DNA of 64,000 bases, taken from Gordonia polyisoprenivorans (lineage in GTDB: Bacteria > Actinomycetota > Actinomycetes > Mycobacteriales > Mycobacteriaceae). Made by a program: the position numbers and the translations under genes. The DNA is taken from NCBI RefSeq assembly GCF_017654315.1, contig NZ_CP072203.1, positions 2,976,001 through 3,040,000 on the forward strand. Reading direction: 5' to 3'. Below, piece by piece: positions 1 to 12,500 of this stretch. The notes beneath the pieces were generated by a model. The model was not told the DNA's origin. It saw nothing but the letters and a program-made list of their open reading frames with translations, and did no database searches. Position 1 is the stretch's first letter; every line of letters starts with the position of its first letter.

Positions 1-1
1 G

Positions 2-1786
2 GACCTCTTGATGCTCCGGTTACGCAGCAAAGCACCGGATTTCGCGGATCTGCTGGAGTCCACGGCCGACGATCCGCGGTGGGACGCCAGATTGCGCGAC
101 GTCTCCGATGCATGGGCATGGCGACGTGCGCGGACGTGGGCCGCCGAACGCAGCGACCCCAAGGGGGAGCAGCGGTGGTCCGCGGCCCTCGACGAGGCCG
201 AGGCCGACATCGCGCAGTTGACCACACAACTCGCCGCGGCCCGCGCGTGGCGGGCGTGCCTGTCGCGCGTGACAGTGGCCCAGATCCAGGCACTGCAGTC
301 CTATCGCGACCACATGATCAACCTCGGCAAGGGGTCGGGCAAACACGCCTCGAGGTTCCGGGCTGCGGCCCGGGAGGCGATGGAGCAGGCATCCGCCGCA
401 GTCCCGGCATGGGTGATGCCGATGTCGCAGGTGGTGGACATGATTGCGCCGGAACAGAATTCGTTCGATGTGGTCATCGTCGACGAAGCCAGTCAGTCCG
501 ACATCACCAGCGTGTTCCTGCTCTGGCTCGCTCCGCGGGTGATCGTGGTCGGCGACGACCGGCAGTGCGCCCCGACGGGGCTTGCGGGTACCACCCTCGA
601 CGACGCCTTCGCCGCCCTCGACGCCCGGTTGCCCGATCTGCCGCACTACCTTCGTGACGGTCTCACGCCGAGATCGAGCCTGTTCTCGTTGCTGCGCAGC
701 CGATTCGGACACGTCATCCGGCTCCGGGAGCATTTCCGCTCGATGCCGGAGATCATCGGCTTCTCCTCCGCGCAGTTCTACGCCGACGCCCCGCTGATCC
801 CGGTTCGTCAGCATGGCGCCGACCGCCTCGATCCGCTGCGCACCGTGCGGGTAACGGGAAATGCTCAGGGGCAGGGTAATTCGATCGTCAACACAGGCGA
901 GGTCGACGAGCTGGTGTCGACGCTGGTGGGTTGTTTGTCCGACAGTGCCTATGACGGACTCGATTTCGGCGTCATGGCCTTGCAGGGCACCAAGCAGGTC
1001 GACCTGCTGACCCGTGCGCTGCGGGAGGCGGTCGACGACGAGACGTGGCGCACCCGGCGGATTCGGGTCGGCTCGCCGCCTGACTTCCAGGGCGATGAGC
1101 GGCGGGTCATCTTCTTGTCGATGGTGGTCTCCGACCCCTCGGCGATCGCCGCCCTGACCCGTGCCGAGTCCCAGCGGCGCATCAATGTCGCTGCATCGCG
1201 GGCGATGGATCAGATGTGGCTGTTCCACTCGATCGATCTCACCGACCTGGGGGAGGGTGACCTGCGGCGGTCGCTGCTGGGGTACATGCAGGCCAATGCC
1301 GGACCGGCCATCGACGCCATGCCGGTCGATGTCCCCGATGACCGCAGGGTCGAGCCCTTCGAGAGTCTCTTCGAGCAGAAGATCTTCAATTGCCTTGCCG
1401 CGCACGGTTATCACGTCACCCCCAAGGTTTCGGTCAACAACATGTGCATCGATCTGGTGGTCACCGGCGCCGACGGACGGCTGGCGGTCGAATGCGACGG
1501 TGATGAATTCACCACCACCGGCGCGCAAGCCCGTTCCGACATGGAGCGTGAGCGTGAACTGCGGCGATGTGGTTGGGAGTTCTGGCGGCTGCGCGAGTCG
1601 GAATTCGAACTCGACGCCGACGCCGCGCTGGCGCCGTTGTGGGAGGCTCTCGATCGCCGTGGTGTGAAGCCCGGATCGGTGGCCGGGCCGTATGTCGGCA
1701 GCACGGAAAGCGCTGTCCCGGAGGGCTCGTCGTCGGAACCCGCCGTGGCGGCATGGGAGCCGGTGGATCTCAGCGCAGGAGAGTAG
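2..1786 (+). CDS. Superfamily I helicase with C-terminal PD-(D/E)xK-like nuclease domain (5' end outside window)
   Basis: The frame is open at the first base, so this is the C-terminal 594 residues or so of a larger protein. It shows SF1 helicase core motifs: a DEAS Walker B-like motif near visible residue 160, GDDRQC near 184, and DFQGDERRVI then VAASRA near 360-400, typical of UvrD/AAA_12-type RNA/DNA helicases. After a short linker, residues about 455-550 form a Vsr/DUF559-like nuclease fold (FEQKIF, CIDLVV, then AVECDGDEF as the catalytic E-x-[DK]-like segment, and a closing WEFWRLRESEF). Such helicase-nuclease fusions are often linked to DNA repair or defence, but the N-terminus and upstream genes are not visible. 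It converges on the sirtuin gene with a 17-bp overlap. Confidence 0.85.
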   Translation, partial: DLLMLRLRSKAPDFADLLESTADDPRWDARLRDVSDAWAWRRARTWAAERSDPKGEQRWSAALDEAEADIAQLTTQLAAARAWRACLSRVTVAQIQALQSYRDHMINLGKGSGKHASRFRAAAREAMEQASAAVPAWVMPMSQVVDMIAPEQNSFDVVIVDEASQSDITSVFLLWLAPRVIVVGDDRQCAPTGLAGTTLDDAFAALDARLPDLPHYLRDGLTPRSSLFSLLRSRFGHVIRLREHFRSMPEIIGFSSAQFYADAPLIPVRQHGADRLDPLRTVRVTGNAQGQGNSIVNTGEVDELVSTLVGCLSDSAYDGLDFGVMALQGTKQVDLLTRALREAVDDETWRTRRIRVGSPPDFQGDERRVIFLSMVVSDPSAIAALTRAESQRRINVAASRAMDQMWLFHSIDLTDLGEGDLRRSLLGYMQANAGPAIDAMPVDVPDDRRVEPFESLFEQKIFNCLAAHGYHVTPKVSVNNMCIDLVVTGADGRLAVECDGDEFTTTGAQARSDMERERELRRCGWEFWRLRESEFELDADAALAPLWEALDRRGVKPGSVAGPYVGSTESAVPEGSSSEPAVAAWEPVDLSAGE

Positions 1787-2603
1787 GCGGCACCTCGAGC
1801 GCCTGGACCAGTGCGGGTAGGGCAACCGCCGCACCGGCCGGAATACGTTGTTGCACAGACGGTGTCAGCGCCGAGGGCTCGGGATTGATCTCGATGACCG
1901 GAAGTCCGGCGGCCGCGGCGCGTTCGGGTAGCGACGCCGCCGGATACACGATCCCACTCGTACCGATCACGAGGACGACGTCGGTCGCGCGGAACGCCGC
2001 ATCGGCGCGTTGCCACTCCTGCGCGGGCAGCGGTTCACCGAACCACACCACGCCCGGACGCACCAGGTCGCCGCAGACCGGGCACCGCGGTGGCTCCACC
2101 CTCGGCAGCTCGCCGGTGACCTCCGGGTCGGCGACGTCGATGGGGTCGGTCTCGGTGAACCGATGCCCACAACGGGAACAACGCGGGGCGAACAGGCTGC
2201 CGTGTAAATGGCTGGTCACCGGCGTCCCTCCACGTTCATGCAGGTCATCGACGTTCTGGGTCACCACCATGATCGCGCGGGGATCGTCTCCCGCCGCGAG
2301 CCCGGCGTGCCGAAGCTCGGCGAGTGCGCGGTGACCGGCGTTCGGCTCGCGGCGCCTGACCTGCCCGGCCCGCCACTGGTACCACCCCCATACCAGCGCC
2401 GGATCGTCATGCCATGCCTGCGGTGTGGCCAGCGTTGTCGGATCGAAGTTCTCCCACAGTCCGGTGCGGACGTCGCGAAAGGTGGGAATCCCGCTTTCGG
2501 CGCTCATTCCCGCGCCGCTGAAGACCGTGACCCATTCGGCCGCGCGAACGATCTCGGTGACCTCGGGCGGGATCAGCGGCTCGCCCTGGTGCTCGTCGGT
2601 CAT
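1770..2603 (-). CDS. Sir2-family NAD-dependent deacylase (sirtuin)
   Basis: A 277-residue sirtuin. It has the NAD-binding GAGMSAESGIPTFRD segment near residue 30, the QNVDDLHERGG motif, the catalytic His in LHGSLF, a four-Cys zinc site (CSRCG and CPVCG), and GTSGIVYP near the C-terminus. A Y-x-x-R motif (YQWR) sits in the acyl pocket region; in SIRT5 and CobB this motif is associated with preference for succinyl/malonyl-lysine, so a desuccinylase role is inferred. It lies 6 bp downstream of the HIT gene on the same strand, consistent with cotranscription. The ATG was chosen because the NAD motif follows at the usual distance. Confidence 0.92.
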   Translation of the reverse strand: MTDEHQGEPLIPPEVTEIVRAAEWVTVFSGAGMSAESGIPTFRDVRTGLWENFDPTTLATPQAWHDDPALVWGWYQWRAGQVRRREPNAGHRALAELRHAGLAAGDDPRAIMVVTQNVDDLHERGGTPVTSHLHGSLFAPRCSRCGHRFTETDPIDVADPEVTGELPRVEPPRCPVCGDLVRPGVVWFGEPLPAQEWQRADAAFRATDVVLVIGTSGIVYPAASLPERAAAAGLPVIEINPEPSALTPSVQQRIPAGAAVALPALVQALEVPPTLLR

Positions 2604-2609
2604 CGCACC

Positions 2610-3041
2610 TCACGATTCCCGGGTGCCGTCGAGTGCCGCACGCAGCAGCATCGCCGTGGAGTCCGGATCACGATCACGGCGAACGATCATTCCGCGAAGG
2701 AAGCGCAGGCGATCACCGTCGTGGCGCGGGACGACGTGCAGATGGGTGTGGAAAACGGTTTGAAAGGCGGCCCGGCCGTCGTTGATCGCGAGGTTGACAC
2801 CGTCGGCGGCGAGCGACGAGCTCTTCATGGCCGCGGCCACGGATTGGCCCGCGCGCATCATGCGCGCGCCGAGTTCGGGTGCGAGGTCGGCCAGCCCGGT
2901 CGAATGTGTCCGGGGCACCAACAGCGTGTGGCCGCGGGTGATCGGCCGGATGTCGAGAAAGCCCAGGACATCGGGGTCGGAGTAGACGACGCGGGCCGGG
3001 GCCGCGCCCGACACGATGTCGCAGAAGACGCAGTCGGTCAT
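2610..3041 (-). CDS. HIT-family nucleotide hydrolase/transferase
   Basis: A 143-residue histidine-triad protein. The N-terminal CVFCDIV segment and the active-site motif HTHLHVVPRH near residue 98 are diagnostic of the HIT superfamily (AMP-lysine or dinucleotide hydrolases). The length is normal for a single-domain HIT protein. It is the first gene of a likely two-gene unit with the downstream sirtuin and is transcribed divergently from the fatty acid synthase gene across a 478-bp intergenic region. The substrate cannot be told from sequence. Confidence 0.92.
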   Translation of the reverse strand: MTDCVFCDIVSGAAPARVVYSDPDVLGFLDIRPITRGHTLLVPRTHSTGLADLAPELGARMMRAGQSVAAAMKSSSLAADGVNLAINDGRAAFQTVFHTHLHVVPRHDGDRLRFLRGMIVRRDRDPDSTAMLLRAALDGTRES

Positions 3042-3519
3042 GGTCGATCAGCCTACGTCGTCGGTGTCCTCACCCGGAGTCCTCGGGCGTGGTGCGGGAC
3101 ACGCCACGAAGGGTGTTCCAGTTCACATAACGATTGAGTAACGAACAGGCGCTGACCTGCAGAGCGCTCGTTCGGTCCGCGAAAAGCTGGTGTGAACTGG
3201 CGCAACCCTGACGGTCTCCGAACGGGGTTGAGTGCACGTGTGTGTTACCCGCGGGATTACTCACGGGTATACCGCGGGGTCAGTTCTGAACATGAGGAAT
3301 CCCTCACTTTCGTGTGTCATGATGAGTGCCACGAACACGTCGGCGAGAGCTCACTGATGAGGACGCCACACCAAAGACGTTGTCACACAGGCGTGTTCAG
3401 AAACATCGCGACCACACTACCGGCCCGGCCCACGTCGAGCACCGGTGGCGATGACGCGTGCCCGTCAGCGGGCGCGGTCACGGGTCGTACGACAACCGGA
3501 CACAACCACAGGAGTTCAT
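3042..3519. promoter_or_regulatory. Intergenic control region between the HIT gene and fas
   Basis: No convincing gene lies in these 478 bp. A perfect 10-bp inverted repeat, CCAGTTCACA (3118-3127) and TGTGAACTGG (3191-3200), is spaced 63 bp apart, with a weaker nested inverted repeat (CGAACAGGCGCT near 3142 and AGCGCTCGTTCG near 3164). These are candidate regulator sites for the divergent HIT or fas promoters; a FasR-type activator is known for mycobacterial fas, but its motif was not matched here. The fas ribosome binding site is AGGAG at 3510-3514. Confidence 0.5.
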
Positions 3520-6500
3520 GTGACCGTCGATCACCATCGCACCGGAGCAGACCGGGCCACCACCGGCCGCCCCACCCAGGCGCTCATCGACCGCCTCCTC
3601 GCCGGCGAGCCCTACGCGGTCAGCTTCGGCGGTCAGGGAGCAGCGTGGCTGCCGACCCTGGCGGAGTTGGTGATCGATGCCGATCTCGAGCATCGGGTGG
3701 CCGGCGTCGTCGACGCTGCCGAACGCCTCGTCGAGCCGATCGCCGAACAGATCACGATCGCCCGTCCCGACGGATTTCACCCGATGACGTGGGCACACGC
3801 CCTCGACGCCGGCGAGCCCGCACCGTCGGACGCCGACCTCGCCGACTTCACCCTGTCCGGCCCCGGCGTGCTGCTCACCCAACTCGCCGCGATCGAGTCG
3901 CTGCGCAAGCAGGGCCTCGACACCGCTCAGGCCGCGCCGCGGGCCGTCATCGGACATTCCCAGGGCTCGCTGGCCACCGGCGCCATCGGGGCCGAAGGCC
4001 ACGTGGCCGAGTCGGGTCAGGGTCTGCTGCTGGCGATTGCTCACCTCATCGGTGCCGCGGGCACGATCGTCGCGCGTCGTCGCGGTCTGGCCACCACCAG
4101 TGAGGGCTCGCCGATGCTCGCGGTGACCGGCGTCCGGCCCGAGCGCATCGAAACGCTTCTCGCGCAGTACCGTTCCGAGCTCGCCGCCGCCGAGCAGGAC
4201 AACGCCCCGGTCATCGCGATCCGCAACAGCCGCACCGCGGTCGTGCTGTCCGGCGCGCCGCGCCATCTGCGTGCCTTCACCGCACTGTGCGAGAAGGTCG
4301 CCGCGGCAGAGGCCGACGAGCGCAAGCGCAAGGTCACCGGCGGCGCACCGTTCGCCCCCTCCTTCGACCACCTGTCGGTCAGTGTCGCCTTCCACCACCC
4401 GGCCATGGCCGGTGCGGTCGAACTCGTCGGGCAGTGGGCCGAGCAGTGTGGGATCGACGTCGATCTCGCCGTGCGGCATGCCCACGACATCCTCGTCGCC
4501 ACCGTCGACTGGGTGGGCACCGTCGAGGAGACCCTCGGCACCGGCGTCGGGTGGATTCTCGACTTCGGTCCCGGTGACCTCGCCACCCGGCTCTCGGCCC
4601 CGCTCGTTCGCGGCCAGGGTGTCGGTCTGGTCGCCGCCGCATCCCGCGGTGGACAGCGAAACCTGTTCAGCCCCGGCGGTATCCCCGAGGTTGCCCGCCC
4701 GTGGAGCGAGTTCGCGCCGACCCTCGCCGAACTCCCCGACGGACGCAAGGTCGTCGAGACCGCGTTCACCAAGCTCACCGGGCGTTCGCCGATGCTGCTC
4801 GCCGGCATGACCCCGACCACCGTGGATCCGGCCATCGTCGCCGCCGCCGCCAATGCCGGACACTGGGCCGAACTCGCCGGTGGAGGGCAGGTGACCGAGC
4901 AGATCCTCGCCGACAACGTCGCCACCCTCACCGACCTGCTCGAGCCGGGACGTCAGGCGCAGTTCAACGCGCTGTTCCTCGACCCCTACCTGTGGAAGCT
5001 GCAGCTCGGTGGCAAGCGCCTCGTGCAGAAGGCTCGCGCCCAGGGCGCCCCGATCGACGGCGTCATCGTCTCGGCCGGTATCCCCGAACTGGACGAGGCC
5101 GTGGCGCTCGTCGACGAATTCGTCGAGGCCGGACTGCGTTTCGTTGCTTTCAAGCCCGGAACCGTCGAGCAGATCCGCTCGGTGATCCGCATCGCCGCCG
5201 AGGTGCCCCACCACCCGGTGATCGTCCAGATCGAGGGTGGCCGCGCCGGTGGTCACCACTCGTGGGAGGACCTCGACGATCTGCTGCTGGCCACCTACGG
5301 CGAGCTGCGTGCCCGACCCAACGTCGTCGTCTGCGTCGGTGGTGGCATCGGCACCCCCGAACGTGCCAGCGCGTATCTGACCGGCCACTGGGCCACCGAG
5401 CACGGTTACCCGCTGATGCCGCTCGACGGCATCCTCATCGGCACCGCCGCGATGGCAGCCAAGGAGGCCACCACGGCCCCCGAGGTCAAGCAGCTGCTGG
5501 TCGACACCGTCGGCTGCGACGAATGGATCGGCGCCGGTGGCGCCACCGCCGGAATGGCCTCGGGCCGTAGCCAGCTCGGAGCCGACATCCACGAGATCGA
5601 CAATGCCGCCTCCGCGTGCGGACGCCTGCTCGACGAGGTCGCCGGCGACGCCGACGCGGTCGCGGCGCGGCGCGACGAGATCATCGCCGCGATGGCCCCC
5701 ACCGCCAAGCCTTACTTCGGTGACGTCGCCGAGATGACCTATCGGGCATGGCTCGAGCGCTATGCCACCCTGGCCGTGGGCGCGCCCGACGACGAGCAAC
5801 TGCCGTGGGCCGACATCACGTGGAAGCAGCGTTTCGTCGAGATGCTGCGCCGCACCGAAGCCCGGATGAACCCGGTCGATTCCGGTGAGATCCCGACCAT
5901 GTTCACCGATGTCAGCACCGTTGAGGACGCGCACGCCGCGATCGACGCGCTCATCGGCGTGTACCCCGAGGTCGAGGTCGACGTCCTGCACCCCGCCGAC
6001 GTCGCGTTCTTCCTCGATCAGTGCCGTACCCCGGGCAAGCCGGTCAACTTCGTGCCCGTTATCGACAAGGACGTCCGCCGGTGGTGGCGCAGCGACTCGC
6101 TGTGGCAGGCCCACGACGCCCGCTACCCGGCCGAGGCCGTATGCATCATCCCGGGACCGGTGGCCGTTGCCGGTATCACCCGGGTCGACGAGCCCGTCGG
6201 TGATCTGCTCGACCGCTTCGAGGCGCAGGTCGTCACCGACCTCGGCGCCACCGGCGTACAGCCGAGCGCCATCGACTCCCGCAAGCAGGCCGGACTGGCC
6301 GCCGACGCCGGTCGACTGACCAGCGTCCTGGAAGCCGACGACGTCTGCTGGGCGAGCCGCATGGTTCCGAGTCCCGTTGCGCGGCTGGGTGATCGGGACA
6401 AGTGGTCGGTGCTCTCGGATGTCCGCGCCGAGCACGAGCCGACCGGTTCGGTACTGGAGCGGATCGACGACGAGCGCTTCGACCTCGTCGTCCCGATCTC

Positions 6501-9500
6501 GGGCGCTTCGGTGCGCATCCCGTTGCACGTCGACGCCTCGCTCGCCGACGGTGGCGCCCCGCTGGTTCTCGCCGACGATGCCTCGACCGCGATGCGGGAG
6601 ATCCTCACCGTCGCCGCGGGCGGCTCGCTGGCCGAGGTCGCCGACGGCGTCTCGCGCACCACGGTCACCTGGGCGCCGGAGTCGGTTGCCGACCACGCCG
6701 CGGTCACCGGGTACACGCTGCCCGCTCACCTGCATCCGACCACCCCCGCCGAGCCCTTCGGCTTCGCCGTCCCCGACACCCTCGTCGGTGCCTGCTGGCC
6801 GAGCGTGTTCAGCGTCATCGGCGCCGCCACCACCGAGGACGGCCGAGCGGTCGTCGAGGGTCTGCTCGACCTGGTGCATCTCGATCACGCCGTGCACCTG
6901 GTGGGTGAGATCCCCACGGAGGCAGCTCAACTCACCGTGATCGCGACCGGTGGCCCGGTCTCCGACACCGAGGTCGGCCGCGTCGTGCTGGTGCAGGTCG
7001 AGGTGATCGACGGACAGAAGCAGGTCGCCGTGATGACCGAGCGCTTCGCGATCCGCGGACGACTCGGCTCGGCCGAACTCGCCGACCCGGCTCGCGCCGG
7101 GGGAGCGCTCGACGACGAGGGCTCGGCGACCCGCAAGACCCTGCGCACCGCGACCATCACCGCACCGGAGCGGATGACCGGCTTCGCCGCGGTCTCCGGC
7201 GACCGCAACCCGATCCACACCGACTCCGCCGCCGCACGGCTGGCCGGTCTCGGTGATCCGATCGTGCACGGCATGTGGTTGTCGGCGGCGGCACAGCAGG
7301 TGCTCACCGCCACCGACGCCAAGAACCCGATTCCGTCACCGCGACCGCTGATCGGTTGGACCGCAAGGTATCTGGGCATGGTGCGAACCGGTGACGTGAT
7401 CAGCGTCCGCGCTGACCGGGTCGGGATGGATGCCGGTCGCGAGGTCGTCGAGGTCACCGCCAAGGTCGGCGACAACCTCGTGATGAGCGCCACCGGTCTG
7501 CTGGCCGCGCCGCGTACCGTCTACGCCTTCCCCGGCCAGGGCATCCAGAGCAAGGGCATGGGTCTCGACGCCCGCTCACGCTCGAAGGCCGCCCGCAAGA
7601 TCTGGGACCGCGCCGACAAGCACACCCGTGCCGCACTGGGCTTCTCGATCCTCGCGGTGGTCCGCGACAACCCGACCACCCTGATCGCCAACGGCACGAC
7701 CTACAACCACCCCGACGGTGTGCTGTTCCTGACCCAGTTCACCCAGGTCGCCATGGCGACCCTCGGTGTGGCACAGATCGCCGAGCTCAAGGAATCCGGC
7801 GGCTTCGTCGAGGGCGCGATCACCTGCGGTCACTCCGTCGGCGAGTACAACGCGCTCGCGGCCTGCGCGGGGGTGTTGCCGCTCGAGGCGGTCCTCGAGG
7901 TCGTCTTCCAGCGCGGCGAGGCCATGCATCACCTGGTGCCCCGAGATGATCAGGGCCGCAGCGACTATCGGATGGCTGCCATTCGGCCCAGCCAGTTCGG
8001 ACTCGACGACGCCGAGGTCACCGACTTCGTCGCGGAAATCGGTGCCGAGTGCGGTGAGTTCCTCGAGGTCGTGAATCTCAACCTGCTCGGATCGCAGTAC
8101 GCGATCGCCGGCACCGTGCGCGGCCTCGAGCGACTCGAGGACGAGATCGAGCGTCGCCGGACCGAATTCGGCGGCAAGCGCTCGTTCATCATCGTGCCCG
8201 GCATCGACGTGCCGTTTCACTCGACGGTGCTGCGAGCCGGCGTGCCGGAATTCCGCGGCAAGCTCGACGCGCTGCTCCCAGAGGAATTCGATCCGTCGAT
8301 CCTCATCGGGCACTACATCCCGAACCTGGTACCGCGGATGTTCAATCTGGGCCGCGACTTCGTCGCCGAGATCGCCGATCTGGTTCCGTCCGACCCGCTG
8401 AACGAGGTTCTCGCGGACTGGGATTCGTGGGCAGCGCAGCCGGCGAAGCTGGCACGCGTGGTGCTCATCGAGTTGCTGGCGTGGCAGTTCGCCAGCCCCG
8501 TGCGCTGGATCGAGACCCAGGAGCTGCTGTTCTCCGGCGCCGACCGCGACGGGCTCGGTGTGCAGCGCTTCGTCGAGATCGGACTGAAGGGCGCCCCGAC
8601 CCTGGCGGGTCTGGCGACCAACACCCTCAAACTCGACCGATACGACTCGGCGACCACCGAGGTCTGCAACCTCGAGCGCGACTCGGATGTGATCCTGGCC
8701 AAGGACTCCGGACCCGAGCCCGAGGACGACGAACCCGCCGAGTCGGCTCCGAGCGAGGCCCCGGCGGCCGAGACCGCCGCCGCGCCCGCAGCCGCTGCGC
8801 CGGCTCCCGCCCCCGCTGCGGCGAGCGGCCCACGGCCCGACGACATCTCGTTCGGCCCGGCCGATGCGGTCAAGTCGGTCATCGCGTTGTGGACCAAGAT
8901 GCGGACCGATCAGATCGGCGCTGCCGACACCATCGAGGCGCTCTGTGACGGTGTGTCCTCGCGTCGTAACCAGCTGCTCCTCGACATCGGTGGAGAGCTC
9001 GGTCTCGGTGCCATCGACGGTGCCGCCGAAGCCGACATGGCCGCACTGGCCTCGACGGTGGAGAGCCTGGCCCGCGGGTACCGCCCGCTGGGCACCGTGC
9101 TGACCGACGCCGTCGGTGATCAGATCCGCAAGGTGATCGGCCCGACCGGCAAGCGTCAGTCCTACATCACCGACCGGGTGACCGGCGTGTGGCAGCTGGG
9201 CCCGGGTTGGGGCCTGCACACCCAGGTCGCGCTCGCATTGGGCACCCGTGAGGGCGCCAGCGTCCGCGGTGGCGACCTCGGCGATCTCCTCGACGGTGCC
9301 GTCGCGAACACCGACGGTCTCGACGCGCTGATCGACCGTGCGGTCGCGGCGGTCGGCGCCTCGCGCGGTATCGCCGTGGCCAAGCCGGCAGCCGAATCCG
9401 GTGGCGGCGCAACCGTCGATGCGGCTGCGCTAGGTGAGTTCACCGAACAGATCACCGGTCGCACCGGTGCGCTGGCATCGGCCGCCTACACCATGCTGTC

Positions 9501-12500
9501 CAAACTCGGTCTCACCGAGGAGGTCTCGACCCCCGAGACCGCCGACGATCCCAATGCGGTTCTGGCGCAGCGGGTCAGCGATGAGCTGGGCTCGGACTGG
9601 GCGCGCACCGTCGCCCCGGCCTTCGACGAGGCCAAGGTCGTGCTGATCGATGATCGTTGGGCGACCTCGCGTGAGGACCTGGTGCGGATCTGGCTCACCG
9701 ACGAAGGCGAGCTGGACGCCGACTTCGACGCGCTGACCGCACGGTTCGCCGGGTCCGGGCGCACCGTCGCCCAGCACGCCACCTGGTGGCAGGGCAAGGC
9801 GCTGGCCGCCGGAAATCGGGTGCACGAGCTCGCTTTCGGGGCCATCGCGCATGCCGCCGAAGAGCCCGGACAGGGCCGGTGGGCCGATCAGGTCGCCGTC
9901 GTGACCGGCGCCAGCAAGGGGTCGATCGCCGCGTCGGTCGTCGCCGGGCTGCTGGCCGGTGGTGCGACGGTGGTGGCCACGACCTCGCGACTGGACTCGC
10001 AGCGACTCGCCTTCTACAAGAAGCTCTATCGCGAGAACGCACGGTTCGACGCCGCACTGTGGGTCGCTCCGGCGAACATGGCCGCCTACACCGACGTCGA
10101 TGAGTTGGTGTCGTGGCTGGGTAGCGAACAGACCGAGAACCTCGGCGGGACCACCGCCGTGGTGAAGCCGGCGATCAAGCCGACGCTGCTGTTCCCGTTC
10201 GCCGCGCCCCGCGTCGCCGGTGATCTCACCGACGCCGGTGGTCGCGCCGAGCTGGAGATGAAGGTGCTGCTGTGGTCGGTGGAGCGGTTGATCGCCGGTC
10301 TGTCCGAGATCGGTGCCGACCACGACATCGCCGCTCGTCTGCACGTGGTGCTGCCGGGCTCGCCCAACCGTGGCATGTTCGGCGGCGACGGTGCCTACGG
10401 CGAGAGCAAGGCAGCGCTCGATGCACTCGTGACCCGTTGGGCTGCAGAGGAATCGTGGGGCTCGAAGACCACCCTGGCGCATGCGTTGATCGGGTGGGTC
10501 AAGGGCACCGGACTCATGGGGCATAACGACGGCATGGTCACCGCGGTGGAAGCCGCGGGTGTGCGCACCTGGACCACCGACGAGATGGCCGACAATCTGC
10601 TGGGCCTCTGCGATCCGGCCACCCGGGCCGCGGCGCGGGAGGCTGCGGTGACCGCGGACTTCACCGGTGGGCTCGATCCGTCGATCGACCTCAAGGCCCT
10701 GGCCGCACAGGCCGCCGACGAGGACGAGACCGACGAACCGGCCGATGGCGACGCACCGGTGACCGTCGCGGCCCTGCCCGCCCCGGCGCGCGCGGGGAGC
10801 GGCGTGAGCCCGGTGTGGCCGAAGATCGACTCGCGTCCGGAGGACATGGTCGTGATCGTCGGTGCCGGCGAGCTCGGCCCGTACGGGTCGGCACGCACGC
10901 GCTTCGAGATGGAGGTCGACGAGAAGCTCAGCGCCGCAGGTGTTCTCGAACTCGCCTGGAATACCGGGCTGGTTACCTGGGATACCGCGCCCAAGCCGGG
11001 CTGGTATGACACCGAATCCGGTGACCCGGTGGCCGAGGCCGATATCGCCGAGCGCTACCACGACGCAGTGGTCGAGCGGTGCGGCATCCGCCGCTACGCC
11101 GACGAGGGCGCCTTGGTCGACGGCACCTCTCCGCTGTTGACATCGGTGTTCCTCGACGAGGATCTGACCTTCACGGTGTCCTCGGAGGCCGAGGCGCGTG
11201 CGTTCGCCTCCGCCGATCCCGAGCGCACCCGGGTCGTCGCCGACGAGGAGTCCGGCGAATGGCAGGTGACCCGTCTGGCTGGCACCGAGATCCGCGTCCC
11301 GCGTCGATTCGCCCTGACCCGCACCGTCGGCGGACAGATCCCGACCGGGTTCGATCCGACCCGCTGGGGCGTCTCGGCCGACATGGCCGAGTCGATCGAC
11401 CGGGTGGCGTTGTGGAACCTCGTGGCCACCGTCGACGCGTTCCTCTCCTCGGGCTTCACCCCGAGCGAGCTGATGCGGTGGGTGCATCCGGGTCTGGTGG
11501 CCAATACCCAGGGCACCGGCATGGGCGGTATGACCTCGATGCGCGAGCTCTACATCAACACCTTGCTCGGCGAGGCCAAGGCCAACGACATCCTGCAGGA
11601 GGCGCTGCCGAACATCGTTGCCGCGCACGTCGTCCAGTCCTACGTCGGCAGCTACGGTGCGATGATCCACCCGGTCGCCGCCTGTGCGACCGCTGCGGTC
11701 TCGGTCGAGGAGGGCGTCGACAAGATCCGCCTCGGCAAGGCGCTGTTCGCGGTGGCCGGCGGCTTCGACGATCTCGGGATCGAGGGCATCGTCGGATTCG
11801 GTGACATGTCGGCGACCGCGGAATCGGCGAAGATGGCCGCACGGGGGATCGATGAGCGCCGCTACTCGCGGGCCAACGATCGCCGACGCGGTGGATTCGT
11901 CGAATCCCAGGGTGGCGGAACGATCCTGCTGGCCCGCGGCGACGTCGCGGCGCAGATGGGTCTGCCGGTCCTCGGTGTGGTGGCGTGGGCGCAGAGCTTC
12001 GGCGACGGTGTGCACACCTCGATCCCGGCCCCGGGCCTCGGAGCGCTCGGTGCCGCACGTGGTGCGCTGAGTTCGCCGCTGGCCAACGCGTTGGCGGCGC
12101 TGGGCGTCAGTGCCGACGACGTTGCCGTCGTGTCGAAGCACGACACCTCCACTCGCGCCAACGATCCCAACGAGTCCGAGCTGCACGAGCGGTTGGCCGC
12201 GGCGATCGGCCGCGGTGACGGTGCACCACTGTTCGTGGTGTCGCAGAAGTCGTTGACCGGTCATGCCAAGGGCGGTGCCGCCGCCTTCCAGCTGATCGGA
12301 CTGTGCCAGGTGTTGCGTGAGGGCGTCATCCCGCCGAATCGCAGTCTCGATTGCGTCGATGAGCAGATGCAGGACTACCCGCATCTGGTCTGGGCGCGGG
12401 AGACACTGCGACTCGGGGATCGCTTCCCGCTCAAGGCCGGTCTGCTGACCAGTCTCGGATTCGGCCACGTGTCGGGCCTGATCGCGGTCGTGCACCCGGA

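Noticed and set aside
3478..7269. 1263-codon open frame on the minus strand inside fas
   Set aside because: Antisense shadow of the FAS reading frame in high-GC DNA; composition is Gly/Arg/Asp-rich repeats without domains.
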